A DNA stretch of 5,254 nt. Source: an uncultured Cloacibacillus sp. GTDB lineage: Bacteria; Synergistota; Synergistia; Synergistales; Synergistaceae. Below the pieces are notes generated by a model. It saw nothing but the letters and a program-made list of their open reading frames with translations, searched no databases and was not told the DNA's origin. Location of the stretch: positions 1 to 5,254 of the forward strand of contig URAG01000103.1 in the NCBI GenBank assembly GCA_900545755.1, written 5' to 3'. Below, piece after piece: positions 1 to 5,254 of the stretch. The stretch's first letter is position 1; each line of letters begins with the position of its first letter. A program made the position numbers and the translations under genes.

Positions 1-1056
1 TCCTCCTTTGGAAGCAACTTTATAATGGTCTTTCCAGACCGTTCGTCGCGCTCGACGTTGGGAAGCAGGTCCTATCTTACGGACGAAGACGCAGAGGCGA
101 TAGCGCGCGAAGTCTCTGGCATAGACGCCGTGGCCCCGATGATCAATCTCAGCGCTACGATAATCTACGAAAATACCAACTGGGACACCAGCGTCGTCGG
201 CAGCACTGCGGATTACTCATACGTGCAGGACTGGAGCATAGCCTATGGGCGCGACATAAACGAGAGCGACGTCCGCCAAGGCGCGAAAGTCGCGGTAATA
301 GGCAGCACGGTCGAAGAAAAGCTATTCCCTGACACAAGCGCTATAGGGAAGTCCATACGAGTCAATAAAATACCGTTCACCGTCGTAGGCGTATTCGAAG
401 CCAAGGGGTTGTCCGCGATGGGCAGCGATCAGGACGACTTTATACTCGTACCGATAACTGCGGCCCAGCGCCGCCTAGTCCGCTGGCGCGAGGCGGGGCG
501 CATCGGCAACATATACATTAAGGGCGTCTCGATGACTGCGCTGAATTACATACAGAACGAAACGGAAGCGCTTCTGCGTGAGCGCCATAGGATAAAAGCC
601 GGCGAGCCTGACGACTTCGCGGTGCGCAACGTATCGCAGATGCTTGAAGCGCGGCGCAAAACGACGACGATCATGTCGATGCTCTTAGGTTCGATAGCGT
701 TTATATCGCTCGTCGTCGGAGGGATAGGCATTATGAACATCATGCTTGTCTCCGTTACGGAACGTACGCGGGAGATAGGCATAAGGATGGCGGTTGGCGC
801 GACGGAGCGCGACATACGTATGCAGTTCTTAATAGAGGCGGTTGTGTTGTCTATGGTTGGCGGAACGCTTGGAATCCTTGTCGGAGTCGTCGCTGGTTAC
901 GCGCTCTCTTCCTTCACTGCCGCGCCGCCGGTCTTTACCATCGTCTCGATTCTGCTTGCCTTTGTATTCTCCGCGATGGTCGGCGTTGGCTTCGGCTATT
1001 ATCCGGCCTATAAAGCCTCGCTGCTGAACCCGATAGATGCTCTCAAATATGAATAA
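1..1056 (+). CDS. MacB/FtsX-family ABC transporter permease, C-terminal part (5' end outside window)
   Basis: The reading frame is open from the first base with no start signal, so the N-terminus and first membrane helix lie to the left; 351 codons are visible. In the family this is the membrane subunit of a tripartite or lipoprotein-type exporter, driven by a separate or fused ATPase and working with an HlyD-like adaptor. Numbering from the first visible codon, residues 1 to about 215 are the end of a MacB-like extracytoplasmic domain (it begins with a GSNFIMVFP stretch, like the GTNLxxVxPG start of homologues). Helices follow at about 224-250, 277-303 and 311-333. The signature VTERTREIGIRMAVGA at about 252-267 is the cytoplasmic coupling loop that contacts the ATPase. 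The C-terminus PIDALKYE is typical. Ile codons are strikingly ATA-biased (23 of 33 by hand count). The substrate cannot be told. LolC/E-like or antimicrobial-peptide exporters share this fold, but the domain order fits MacB better. Confidence 0.93.
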   Translation, partial: SSFGSNFIMVFPDRSSRSTLGSRSYLTDEDAEAIAREVSGIDAVAPMINLSATIIYENTNWDTSVVGSTADYSYVQDWSIAYGRDINESDVRQGAKVAVIGSTVEEKLFPDTSAIGKSIRVNKIPFTVVGVFEAKGLSAMGSDQDDFILVPITAAQRRLVRWREAGRIGNIYIKGVSMTALNYIQNETEALLRERHRIKAGEPDDFAVRNVSQMLEARRKTTTIMSMLLGSIAFISLVVGGIGIMNIMLVSVTERTREIGIRMAVGATERDIRMQFLIEAVVLSMVGGTLGILVGVVAGYALSSFTAAPPVFTIVSILLAFVFSAMVGVGFGYYPAYKASLLNPIDALKYE

Positions 1057-1078
1057 AGGACTAAGAATAAAGGACTAA
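1051..1078. repeat. 14-bp perfect tandem duplication over the permease stop codon
   Basis: The unit GAATAAAGGACTAA occurs twice back to back (1051-1064 and 1065-1078), and GA follows as the start of a third copy. The first copy holds the last Glu codon and the TAA stop; the second lies wholly in the 3' untranslated region in another frame. It probably arose by slippage and has no evident function. Confidence 0.9.
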
Positions 1079-1096
1079 GAACGAAAGAAATGCTAC

Positions 1097-1127
1097 AAAA
1101 GAGGGGCTTGTGATCAGCCCCTCTTTT
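1097..1127. terminator. Bidirectional intrinsic terminator between convergent genes
   Basis: AAAAGAGGGGCT (1097-1108) pairs perfectly with AGCCCCTCTTTT (1116-1127), giving a 12-bp stem with a 7-nt loop. The A-rich foot and U-rich end are symmetric, so the hairpin can stop transcription of the permease from the left and of pfp from the right. The pfp stop codon (TGA on the - strand, 1114-1116) sits at the loop and stem edge, so the right arm of the hairpin encodes the last residues of Pfp. Confidence 0.88.
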
Positions 1128-2784
1128 CAGTATGTTCTAGCTCCAGCGTCTTTGTAACGGTGTCGCAGACGCAGGACGGGCCGTAATACTGGATGGCCCC
1201 TGGGAAGGTGTAGCAGGTTTCGACGGCCCAGCGCTCGCGCCGTTCCGCGAAATAACGGAAGGGCGCACCGTTCAGGTCGACGAGCATTTTTTTGATGACA
1301 GGCTTGAGCTTTCCGCTGCGGCGTTCGATGTTCATCATTCCTGTGAGCGGTATGCCGCCGGCACGCCACTCAGCCGCGGGGCTGGCGAGGTTGGATATGG
1401 TCGAAAGGTAGCCGGTGTAGCCGTAGCTTATAAGCATGAATGCGTTGTAACCGAGCGAATAGCAATAATCCGCGTCGAAGTTTGACGGGAAGGCGCATCG
1501 TCCTTCGTAGCCGAAGAAGTGGCTTATAGGACTGAATTTACCATGATAGACCTCGTCGTGTTTCAGCTCTGCGAGCCGTTTACGGACGAGCTCGATCAAA
1601 AGCTTCTCAGTTTCAATCTTTGAGAGCTGCACGTTGCCGTGTTGGTCGCGGTCCATCAGGAGTTGGTTCTGTATGTTCGACGGCAGAAGCGTGAAAACTT
1701 TATAGGACGACGGCGAGAGCAGCGTTTCAAGGTAAGCGTACTTCTTCCACCCCGCACGTGCGGCGAGTTCTTCTGATTTCGTCGCGAGCACTTCATTTAA
1801 CTCCGCAATGAGATGCTTGAGCTCCGGCACGAATTCGATGAGGCTTTCCGGAATTATGACGACGCCGAAATTATCGCCGCGCTCCGAGCGGGCGCAGACT
1901 GAACGTACAATCTGTTCAGTGATCTCGGTGAAGCTCGTTTTTTTCGCTTCGACCTCCTCGCTTATGATACAGACGTTCGGCTGAGTGCGCAGCGCGCACT
2001 CAAGAGCGACGTGCGAGGCGGAGCGTCCCATGACCTTGATGAAATGCCAGTACTTGCGCGCCGAGCAGGCGTCACGTTCGATGTTGCCGATGAGGTCGGC
2101 GTAAGTTTTCGTCGCAGTGTCGAAGCCGAAGGAAATTTCCACGTGCTCGTTCTTGAGGTCTCCGTCGATCGTCTTCGGGCAGCCGATGACTTGAATGCCG
2201 GTATTTTCGCGCACGAAATACTCAGCCAGCATCGCTGCGTTCGTGTTCGAGTCGTCGCCTCCGATTATCACGATAGCGGAAACTCCGTGCTTTGCGCAGA
2301 CCTCTGCGGCTTTCTTAAATTGTTCCTCGGTTTCGAGCTTCGTCCTTCCAGAGCCGATGATGTCGAAGCCGCCAGTGTTCCTATAGCGGTCTATCATCTC
2401 GTCTGTGAATTCTGCGCAGTCGTCCTCGACAAGTCCAGACGGCCCGTTTTTAAAACCGAAAAGCGTATTGGAGGCGTCGGCCTCCTTCAAAGCGTCATAG
2501 AGTCCCGTTATAACGTTGTGTCCGCCGGGCGCCTGTCCACCGGAAAGTATAACGCCTACGTTGACCATGCGCTTTGGCGCGCAGTTCTCGCCATTGCGGA
2601 AGGATACGCGCTTCATGCCGTAAGTGTTCGGGAAAATCTTCTTTAGCACGTCGCCGTCCGACTGTGGGATGCATGGCTCTCCCTCAGACGCGGCTATGCC
2701 GCACATTCCATGCGTATAAATCTCCGGCAGCTTCGGCTTATACTCGTAGCGTGCCGTTTGTAGCGGTGATAAAATAGATTCCAT
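1114..2784 (-). CDS. pfp: Pyrophosphate-dependent 6-phosphofructokinase (diphosphate--fructose-6-phosphate 1-phosphotransferase), long form
   Basis: Catalyses the reversible transfer of phosphate from PPi to fructose 6-phosphate in the cytoplasm, so it can serve both glycolysis and gluconeogenesis. At 556 residues it matches the long PFP clade (plant beta-subunit and spirochaete type) rather than the ~320-residue ATP-PFK. Visible motifs: [10 protein letters not shown] at 81-90 (phosphate-donor loop); GGDDSN at 175-180, where the second Asp is the known marker of PPi rather than ATP use; PKTIDGDL at 203-210, with D207 as predicted catalytic base; [11 protein letters not shown] at 252-262 (sugar-phosphate binding); PES at 312-314; and GYEGR at 425-429. 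Residues of roughly 315-420 form the helical insert of long PFPs. The ATG start is supported by AAGGAGA 10 nt upstream and by an N-terminus ([15 protein letters not shown]) typical of the family. The gene is monocistronic as far as seen, divergent from the DUF3084 operon and convergent with the permease. Its Ile codons are less ATA-biased (12 of 38) than its neighbours', fitting high expression. Confidence 0.97.
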   Translation of the reverse strand: MESILSPLQTARYEYKPKLPEIYTHGMCGIAASEGEPCIPQSDGDVLKKIFPNTYGMKRVSFRNGENCAPKRMVNVGVILSGGQAPGGHNVITGLYDALKEADASNTLFGFKNGPSGLVEDDCAEFTDEMIDRYRNTGGFDIIGSGRTKLETEEQFKKAAEVCAKHGVSAIVIIGGDDSNTNAAMLAEYFVRENTGIQVIGCPKTIDGDLKNEHVEISFGFDTATKTYADLIGNIERDACSARKYWHFIKVMGRSASHVALECALRTQPNVCIISEEVEAKKTSFTEITEQIVRSVCARSERGDNFGVVIIPESLIEFVPELKHLIAELNEVLATKSEELAARAGWKKYAYLETLLSPSSYKVFTLLPSNIQNQLLMDRDQHGNVQLSKIETEKLLIELVRKRLAELKHDEVYHGKFSPISHFFGYEGRCAFPSNFDADYCYSLGYNAFMLISYGYTGYLSTISNLASPAAEWRAGGIPLTGMMNIERRSGKLKPVIKKMLVDLNGAPFRYFAERRERWAVETCYTFPGAIQYYGPSCVCDTVTKTLELEHTEKRG

Positions 2785-2794
2785 GCTTTATCTG

Positions 2795-2801
2795 TCTCCT
2801 T
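2795..2801 (-). promoter_or_regulatory. Ribosome-binding site of pfp
   Basis: AAGGAGA on the - strand, 10 nt before the ATG at 2784. The spacer is slightly long, but the match is strong and fixes the start. Confidence 0.85.
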
Positions 2802-2842
2802 GCGCGACGGTCCCAACTTGTCGCATGACTGCATATCTGTTG

Positions 2843-2935
2843 ATTTGCGGCGTTGTGTGGTGCTGTCCCGGAAAATTTATCTGATGTCTCGTCCATGAAT
2901 GACGCACACAAATGTGGCTGCAACGCCGCTCAAAT
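2843..2935. repeat. Long-range inverted repeat in the pfp leader
   Basis: GCGGCGTTG (2847-2855) is the exact reverse complement of CAACGCCGC (2921-2929). The pairing continues with ATTT (2843-2846) to AAAT (2932-2935) across a 2-nt bulge. The arms enclose 65 nt. If pfp transcription starts right of 2935, its leader RNA could close this 13-bp stem around the enclosed segment. No known regulatory RNA family is recognised. Confidence 0.6.
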
Positions 2936-2980
2936 AGTAATTCTACCACTAAATTCATAATTTTTCCGAAATTTTAAGAT

Positions 2981-3009
2981 ACTGTAATATTTTGCGGGCG
3001 ACGCGCCAA
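2981..3009 (-). promoter_or_regulatory. Candidate pfp promoter
   Basis: On the - strand TTGGCG (3004-3009) and TACAGT (2981-2986) are separated by exactly 17 bp. Each matches the sigma-70 consensus at 4 of 6 positions. It predicts a start near 2974 and a pfp leader of about 190 nt. Other AT-rich hexamers nearby, such as TAGAAT, could serve instead, so this is tentative. Confidence 0.35.
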
Positions 3010-3026
3010 TCGCCACAAAGCCCGCA
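2993..3026. repeat. Inverted repeat TGCGGGC-N20-GCCCGCA between the divergent promoters
   Basis: Arms at 2993-2999 and 3020-3026 are perfect 7-bp reverse complements. Inside them GGCGA (2997-3001) and TCGCC (3010-3014) form a second, competing inverted repeat. The arms bracket the predicted -35 boxes of both flanking genes, so this could be an operator; chance is not excluded. Confidence 0.5.
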
Positions 3027-3043
3027 CAATCTTCTGTTATAAT
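3015..3043 (+). promoter_or_regulatory. Promoter of the DUF3084 operon with extended -10
   Basis: TATAAT (3038-3043) is a perfect -10 box, preceded by TG plus one base, giving the extended -10 form TGTTATAAT. The -35 position (ACAAAG, 3015-3020 with a 17-bp spacer) is poor, as is usual when an extended -10 is present. The start would fall near 3050, leaving a leader of about 40 nt. Confidence 0.75.
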
Positions 3044-3076
3044 ACCGTTGGCAATACGTAAAAAATAACGGTTGAC

Positions 3077-3083
3077 AGAGAGG
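3077..3083 (+). promoter_or_regulatory. Ribosome-binding site deciding the TTG start at 3091
   Basis: AGAGAGG lies 7 nt before the TTG at 3091. The first ATG (3112) has AAGGA only 2 nt away, too close to work well, and the TTG start gives an N-terminus of family-like length. GAGAG (3078-3082) and CTCTC (3085-3089) form a short inverted repeat over the site, too tight by itself for a stable hairpin. Confidence 0.7.
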
Positions 3084-3090
3084 TCTCTCA

Positions 3091-4290
3091 TTGTTTGAAA
3101 TCTTTAAGGAAATGAATTGGATGTTGCTGGGCTCGCTGATCGCAGTCAGTGCGCTCGTCTCATGGGCCGGTGACGTAATTGGTATGAGGCTTGGCAAAAA
3201 GAGGATAACCTTTCTCAAGCTGCGCCCGAAATATACGTCGAGGATAATATCTGTAGTGACCGGTGTTGGCATAGCGGTCGCGACGCTGCTCATACTCAGC
3301 GTGGCCTCCGAGCAGGTACGCACTGCGCTCTTCAGTATGCAGTTTGTGCAGCGGCAGCTCACGGACCTAACGGTGGAGCTCCAGAAGAACCGTGACACAA
3401 TGGGGCAGATGGAAATCGACCTCTTCGAAAGCCGCGGCGATCTTGCCGAAAAACAGGAGGAGCTTACGCGCATAGAAACGCAGCTCGCAGAAGGTACCAA
3501 GAACCTCGAAGAAGCGCGTGCGCAGCTCGAAGAAATGAGCCGGACGCGCTCTAAGATGGAAAAAGAACAGGCTGCGCTTCAGAAAGAAAACGACCGTCTA
3601 ATGAAAGAGAGCAAAGACTTGGCCTCCTCCGTCGAAAGCCTCAAGAAAGAATCAGACGCGCTGAAAACCAGTATACAGCGGCTGCGCGAAGGACGCATCG
3701 CTGCGCTCTCGGGCGAGGTGCTCGCTCAGGGCGTTTTGACAGGGCCTTCGATAACGGCGGAACAGGTAGACCAATATATATATAGGCTGCGAGGCGAAGC
3801 GCGCGCTCTCCTTGCATACCGTTTCGGCAAGCGTCCTGAAGCCGTCAGCCTCCCGAACATCACCTTAGAATCCCAGCGCTACGTCAAAGACCGCATTACG
3901 CGCGACCCTGGACGCTGGCTGTTGCGACTAACGGCCGAGGGCAACGCGGTTGAGGGCGAAGCAGTCGCGTCAACGCTTGAATGCTACTCTTCCAGCCTCA
4001 TATACAAAGCAAACGAAGTTCTATATTCGCACACGTTTACCCCCGACACGACGCGCCAACAGATAGAAGAGACGGTATTCCAGGCGCTCAGAACGCTCAA
4101 CCAAAACGCTGTGGACAGAGGCATCCTGCGCGACCCTATCTCCGGCAATGTCGGCTCAATAGACACCGCTGAATTTCTCGACGCGCTTGACCACATAACC
4201 GAAGTGGAGAATAATATCAGCCTTGAAATCGTCGCAGCTCGGGACATATATACGGAAGGCCCGCTGCGCGTGAAATTCATACTGAAATAA
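3091..4290 (+). CDS. DUF3084-type membrane-anchored coiled-coil protein
   Basis: 399 residues; function unknown. Domain order: membrane helix at about 11-30; a short basic segment at 31-51 (GMRLGKKRITFLKLRPKYTS), which is the most conserved-looking part of the family; a second membrane helix at about 52-71; a long charged coiled coil at about 82-202, rich in Glu, Lys and Gln heptads; then a folded C-terminal domain at about 205-399, beginning GEVLAQGVLTGP. By the positive-inside rule the basic loop should be cytoplasmic, with coiled coil and C-terminal domain outside, though topology is inferred. I assign DUF3084 from the N-terminal pattern and overall architecture, recalled mainly from cyanobacterial and Synergistota proteins. 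It is the first gene of an operon, followed after 21 nt by the zinc-ribbon gene. A tether or scaffold in the envelope is plausible from the shape only. Ile codons are 15 ATA of 26. Confidence 0.85.
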   Translation: MFEIFKEMNWMLLGSLIAVSALVSWAGDVIGMRLGKKRITFLKLRPKYTSRIISVVTGVGIAVATLLILSVASEQVRTALFSMQFVQRQLTDLTVELQKNRDTMGQMEIDLFESRGDLAEKQEELTRIETQLAEGTKNLEEARAQLEEMSRTRSKMEKEQAALQKENDRLMKESKDLASSVESLKKESDALKTSIQRLREGRIAALSGEVLAQGVLTGPSITAEQVDQYIYRLRGEARALLAYRFGKRPEAVSLPNITLESQRYVKDRITRDPGRWLLRLTAEGNAVEGEAVASTLECYSSSLIYKANEVLYSHTFTPDTTRQQIEETVFQALRTLNQNAVDRGILRDPISGNVGSIDTAEFLDALDHITEVENNISLEIVAARDIYTEGPLRVKFILK

Positions 4291-4311
4291 TGAGCGAAAG
4301 AAGCATTAACG

Positions 4312-4566
4312 ATGTTGATACTAGCTTGTCAGAAATGCGGAGAACTTCAAGTGCTCCCCGGATCGCCGGACGCGAGCGGCAAAGCGCGTGCGATGTGGAC
4401 ATGTGCATGCTGCGGCGCGGGCCAGATTATGGAATTAAATGTAGCTAAAGACGCAAGGCGCGGCGACCTGCGCAAAATCGTCGGCGGTCTTGCGCTTGTC
4501 TCGACAAAGGGTCGTAACTTATGCGGTTTCATACGCGAAGGACTTCCAGATGAAATTAAGTCCTGA
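4312..4566 (+). CDS. Small zinc-ribbon-like protein, function unknown
   Basis: 84 residues. CQKC at 6-9 and CACC at 31-34 give two CxxC knuckles 21 residues apart, the layout of a single zinc ribbon, with Trp29 just before the second knuckle. Residues 40-84 are basic and lack a recognised domain. There is no signal peptide or membrane helix, so it should be cytoplasmic. The ATG has a weak Shine-Dalgarno sequence (AAAGAAG, 4297-4303) 8 nt upstream. It starts 21 nt after the DUF3084 stop, and its end overlaps the acetyltransferase start by 17 nt, which implies co-transcription and probably translational coupling. I do not recognise a named family. The gene is real by context and by the paired cysteines, but metal binding and any nucleic-acid or protein contact are inferences. 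Confidence 0.75.
   Translation: MLILACQKCGELQVLPGSPDASGKARAMWTCACCGAGQIMELNVAKDARRGDLRKIVGGLALVSTKGRNLCGFIREGLPDEIKS
4538..4542 (+). promoter_or_regulatory. Ribosome-binding site fixing the acetyltransferase start at 4550
   Basis: AAGGA lies 7 nt before the ATG at 4550. A longer reading from TTG at 4490 has no ribosome-binding site and would overlap the upstream gene by 77 nt, so 4550 is preferred. Confidence 0.8.
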
Positions 4567-4975
4567 ATACTACTTTTACGACAGCAAGCTTGCGGTAAGC
4601 CCCGCCGAGCTGCAAGATCTCTATCGTTTCACTCGATGGGGGCGCAGCCGCTCGCTCGACCAAATAGCTAAGATGCTCGAAGGCACCAGCATGTGCTTCT
4701 CAATACGTCACGAAGGTAAGCTCATAGCATTCTGCCGTATCCTAACGGATTTCGTCTTCCGCGCCTCGCTTTGGGACATCCTAGTGCATCCAGATTACCA
4801 GGGCAAGGGCATAGGCTCGCAGTTGATCACATACGCGCTTGGCCATCCGGCTATAAAGAATGTACCGGTGATAGTGACCTATACCAGCGAACTCGCTGAA
4901 TTCATGGAACGGCTTTCCTTCGAGCCTCGCAACGGGCTCCTTATACTTCAGCGGCGTCCTATGGAGTACTCGTAA
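4550..4975 (+). CDS. GNAT-family N-acetyltransferase (resembles the cyanobacterial/plastid SNAT-NSI type)
   Basis: 141 residues, a single GNAT domain. It should transfer acetyl from acetyl-CoA to an amine of a small molecule or protein. Acetyl-CoA motif A is clear: ILVHPDYQGKGIGSQLI at 77-93, with the Q84-x-x-G87-x-G89 pyrophosphate loop. The preceding strands read AFCRILTDFVFRASLWDILV (60-79). As I recall them, plastid and cyanobacterial SNAT/NSI proteins have a comparable R-x-x-(S/T)-D...WDVxVxPxYQG arrangement, so I place it near that group. At the end, the common FYxxLGF motif is FMERLSF (118-124): Met119 replaces the Tyr that often acts as general acid, and Ser123 replaces Gly. It is the last gene of the operon, overlapping the zinc-ribbon gene by 17 nt. 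The substrate is unknown; RimI-like protein acetylation is an alternative. Confidence 0.88.
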   Translation: MKLSPEYYFYDSKLAVSPAELQDLYRFTRWGRSRSLDQIAKMLEGTSMCFSIRHEGKLIAFCRILTDFVFRASLWDILVHPDYQGKGIGSQLITYALGHPAIKNVPVIVTYTSELAEFMERLSFEPRNGLLILQRRPMEYS

Positions 4976-5017
4976 AAATTAAATCTGCTGATTTACAAAA
5001 AAGTAATAAAAAGGGGC
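4976..5017 (+). promoter_or_regulatory. AT-rich UP-element-like region upstream of the rRNA promoter
   Basis: The stretch is A/T-rich, with A-tracts at 4997-5002 and 5008-5012 directly upstream of the -35 box, where the RNA polymerase alpha subunit binds strong rRNA promoters. AAATC (4981-4985) and GATTT (4990-4994) could pair, but no U-tract follows, so I do not call a terminator. Confidence 0.5.
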
Positions 5018-5046
5018 TTGCATTTTTTCGTGAAGCGTAATATACT
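5018..5046 (+). promoter_or_regulatory. rRNA operon promoter
   Basis: TTGCAT (5018-5023) and TATACT (5041-5046) are separated by exactly 17 bp. The -10 matches consensus at 5 of 6 positions; the -35 keeps TTG. Transcription should start near 5053. The bases after the -10 are T-rich rather than GC-rich, unlike the classical stringently controlled discriminator of E. coli rRNA promoters. Confidence 0.8.
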
Positions 5047-5053
5047 TCCTTTT

Positions 5054-5184
5054 GTCGCCGCCACGAGGCAAGCAGTTAGCCAAAAGGGCAAAGCGATAAG
5101 TACCATGTCAATAGAATAGTGCATAAGGAAATAGAGAATTGCACGATGCAATTTCGCAATTCCAGCGAGAGAAGCGTCAGGAAT
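5054..5184 (+). other. Pre-16S leader with competing hairpins
   Basis: This is transcribed but removed from mature rRNA. AATTGC (5137-5142) can pair with either of two copies of GCAATT (5148-5153 or 5156-5161). With the distal copy the stem is a perfect 7 bp, using GAATTGC at 5136-5142 and GCAATTC at 5156-5162. I found no clear boxA-like antitermination motif. The partner for the usual processing stem would lie beyond the 16S 3' end, outside the window. Confidence 0.65.

Positions 5185-5254
<70 letters not shown>

Larger units (their letters stand above)
2785..3090. other. Divergent intergenic region (pfp leader and back-to-back promoters)
   Basis: This 306-bp stretch holds no believable gene. 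It contains the pfp ribosome-binding site and probable leader at the left, an AT-rich core at about 2931-2992, and likely promoters for both flanking genes at about 2981-3043. A small hairpin (GCGAC at 2804-2808 with GTCGC at 2820-2824) lies 2 nt upstream of the pfp Shine-Dalgarno sequence in the pfp transcript. I recognise no known riboswitch consensus here. Confidence 0.7.

Noticed and set aside
2011..2646. 211-codon + strand ORF
   Set aside because: It lies wholly antisense within pfp, whose motifs are unambiguous, and the translation resembles no protein family. Long antisense frames are expected in GC-rich coding sequence.
2738..2923. 61-codon - strand ORF overlapping the pfp start
   Set aside because: It is in a different frame from pfp, overlaps its start and ribosome-binding site, and has no family resemblance.
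3072..3077. Perfect TTGACA -35-like hexamer
   Set aside because: A -10 at the right distance would fall inside the coding region near 3095-3101, where no good match exists. The hexamer overlaps the ribosome-binding region and is likely chance.
2955..3500. 181-codon - strand ORF
   Set aside because: It is mostly antisense to the DUF3084 gene, crosses its promoter and has a low-complexity Ser/Arg-rich translation.
4490..4549. 20-residue N-terminal extension of the acetyltransferase from TTG
   Set aside because: There is no Shine-Dalgarno sequence before 4490 and the extension lies inside the zinc-ribbon gene, whereas ATG 4550 has AAGGA at ideal spacing.
4981..4994. AAATC/GATTT hairpin as a terminator after the acetyltransferase
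   Set aside because: The 5-bp stem is mostly A-U and lacks a following U-tract, so it is too weak to call.

Overview
The window looks like an ordinary chromosomal segment of a bacterium. My best guess is the phylum Synergistota (Cloacibacillus/Synergistes-like). That rests on the pairing of a long-form pyrophosphate-dependent phosphofructokinase with a DUF3084 membrane/coiled-coil protein, on moderate GC with heavy use of the Ile codon ATA, and on the general look of the 16S 5' end. The 16S fragment here is too short to settle it, so the assignment is an inference.

Layout from left to right: (i) the 3' part of a MacB-type ABC transporter permease on the + strand, cut by the window edge. (ii) A strong, nearly symmetric terminator hairpin whose arm also encodes the last residues of the next gene. 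(iii) pfp on the - strand, convergent with the permease. (iv) A 306-bp divergent intergenic region with probable back-to-back promoters and two inverted repeats. (v) A tight three-gene + strand operon: a DUF3084-type membrane/coiled-coil protein, an 84-residue zinc-ribbon-like protein and a GNAT acetyltransferase, the last two overlapping by 17 bp. (vi) An AT-rich stretch with a well-formed rRNA promoter, a pre-16S leader of about 130 nt and the first ~70 nt of a 16S rRNA gene, cut by the right edge.

The permease belongs to an export system whose partners lie to the left. Pfp performs the reversible, PPi-driven phosphofructokinase step of glycolysis and gluconeogenesis and is unrelated in function to its neighbours. 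The three-gene operon has no established joint function. It is the least understood part of the window, because both its first and last genes resemble families I associate with cyanobacteria and plastids.

I saw no CRISPR array, insertion sequence, tRNA, phage gene or defence system. The more interesting signals are the uncharacterised operon, a predicted acetyltransferase lacking the usual catalytic tyrosine, an inverted repeat bracketing two divergent promoters, and the structured rRNA leader.
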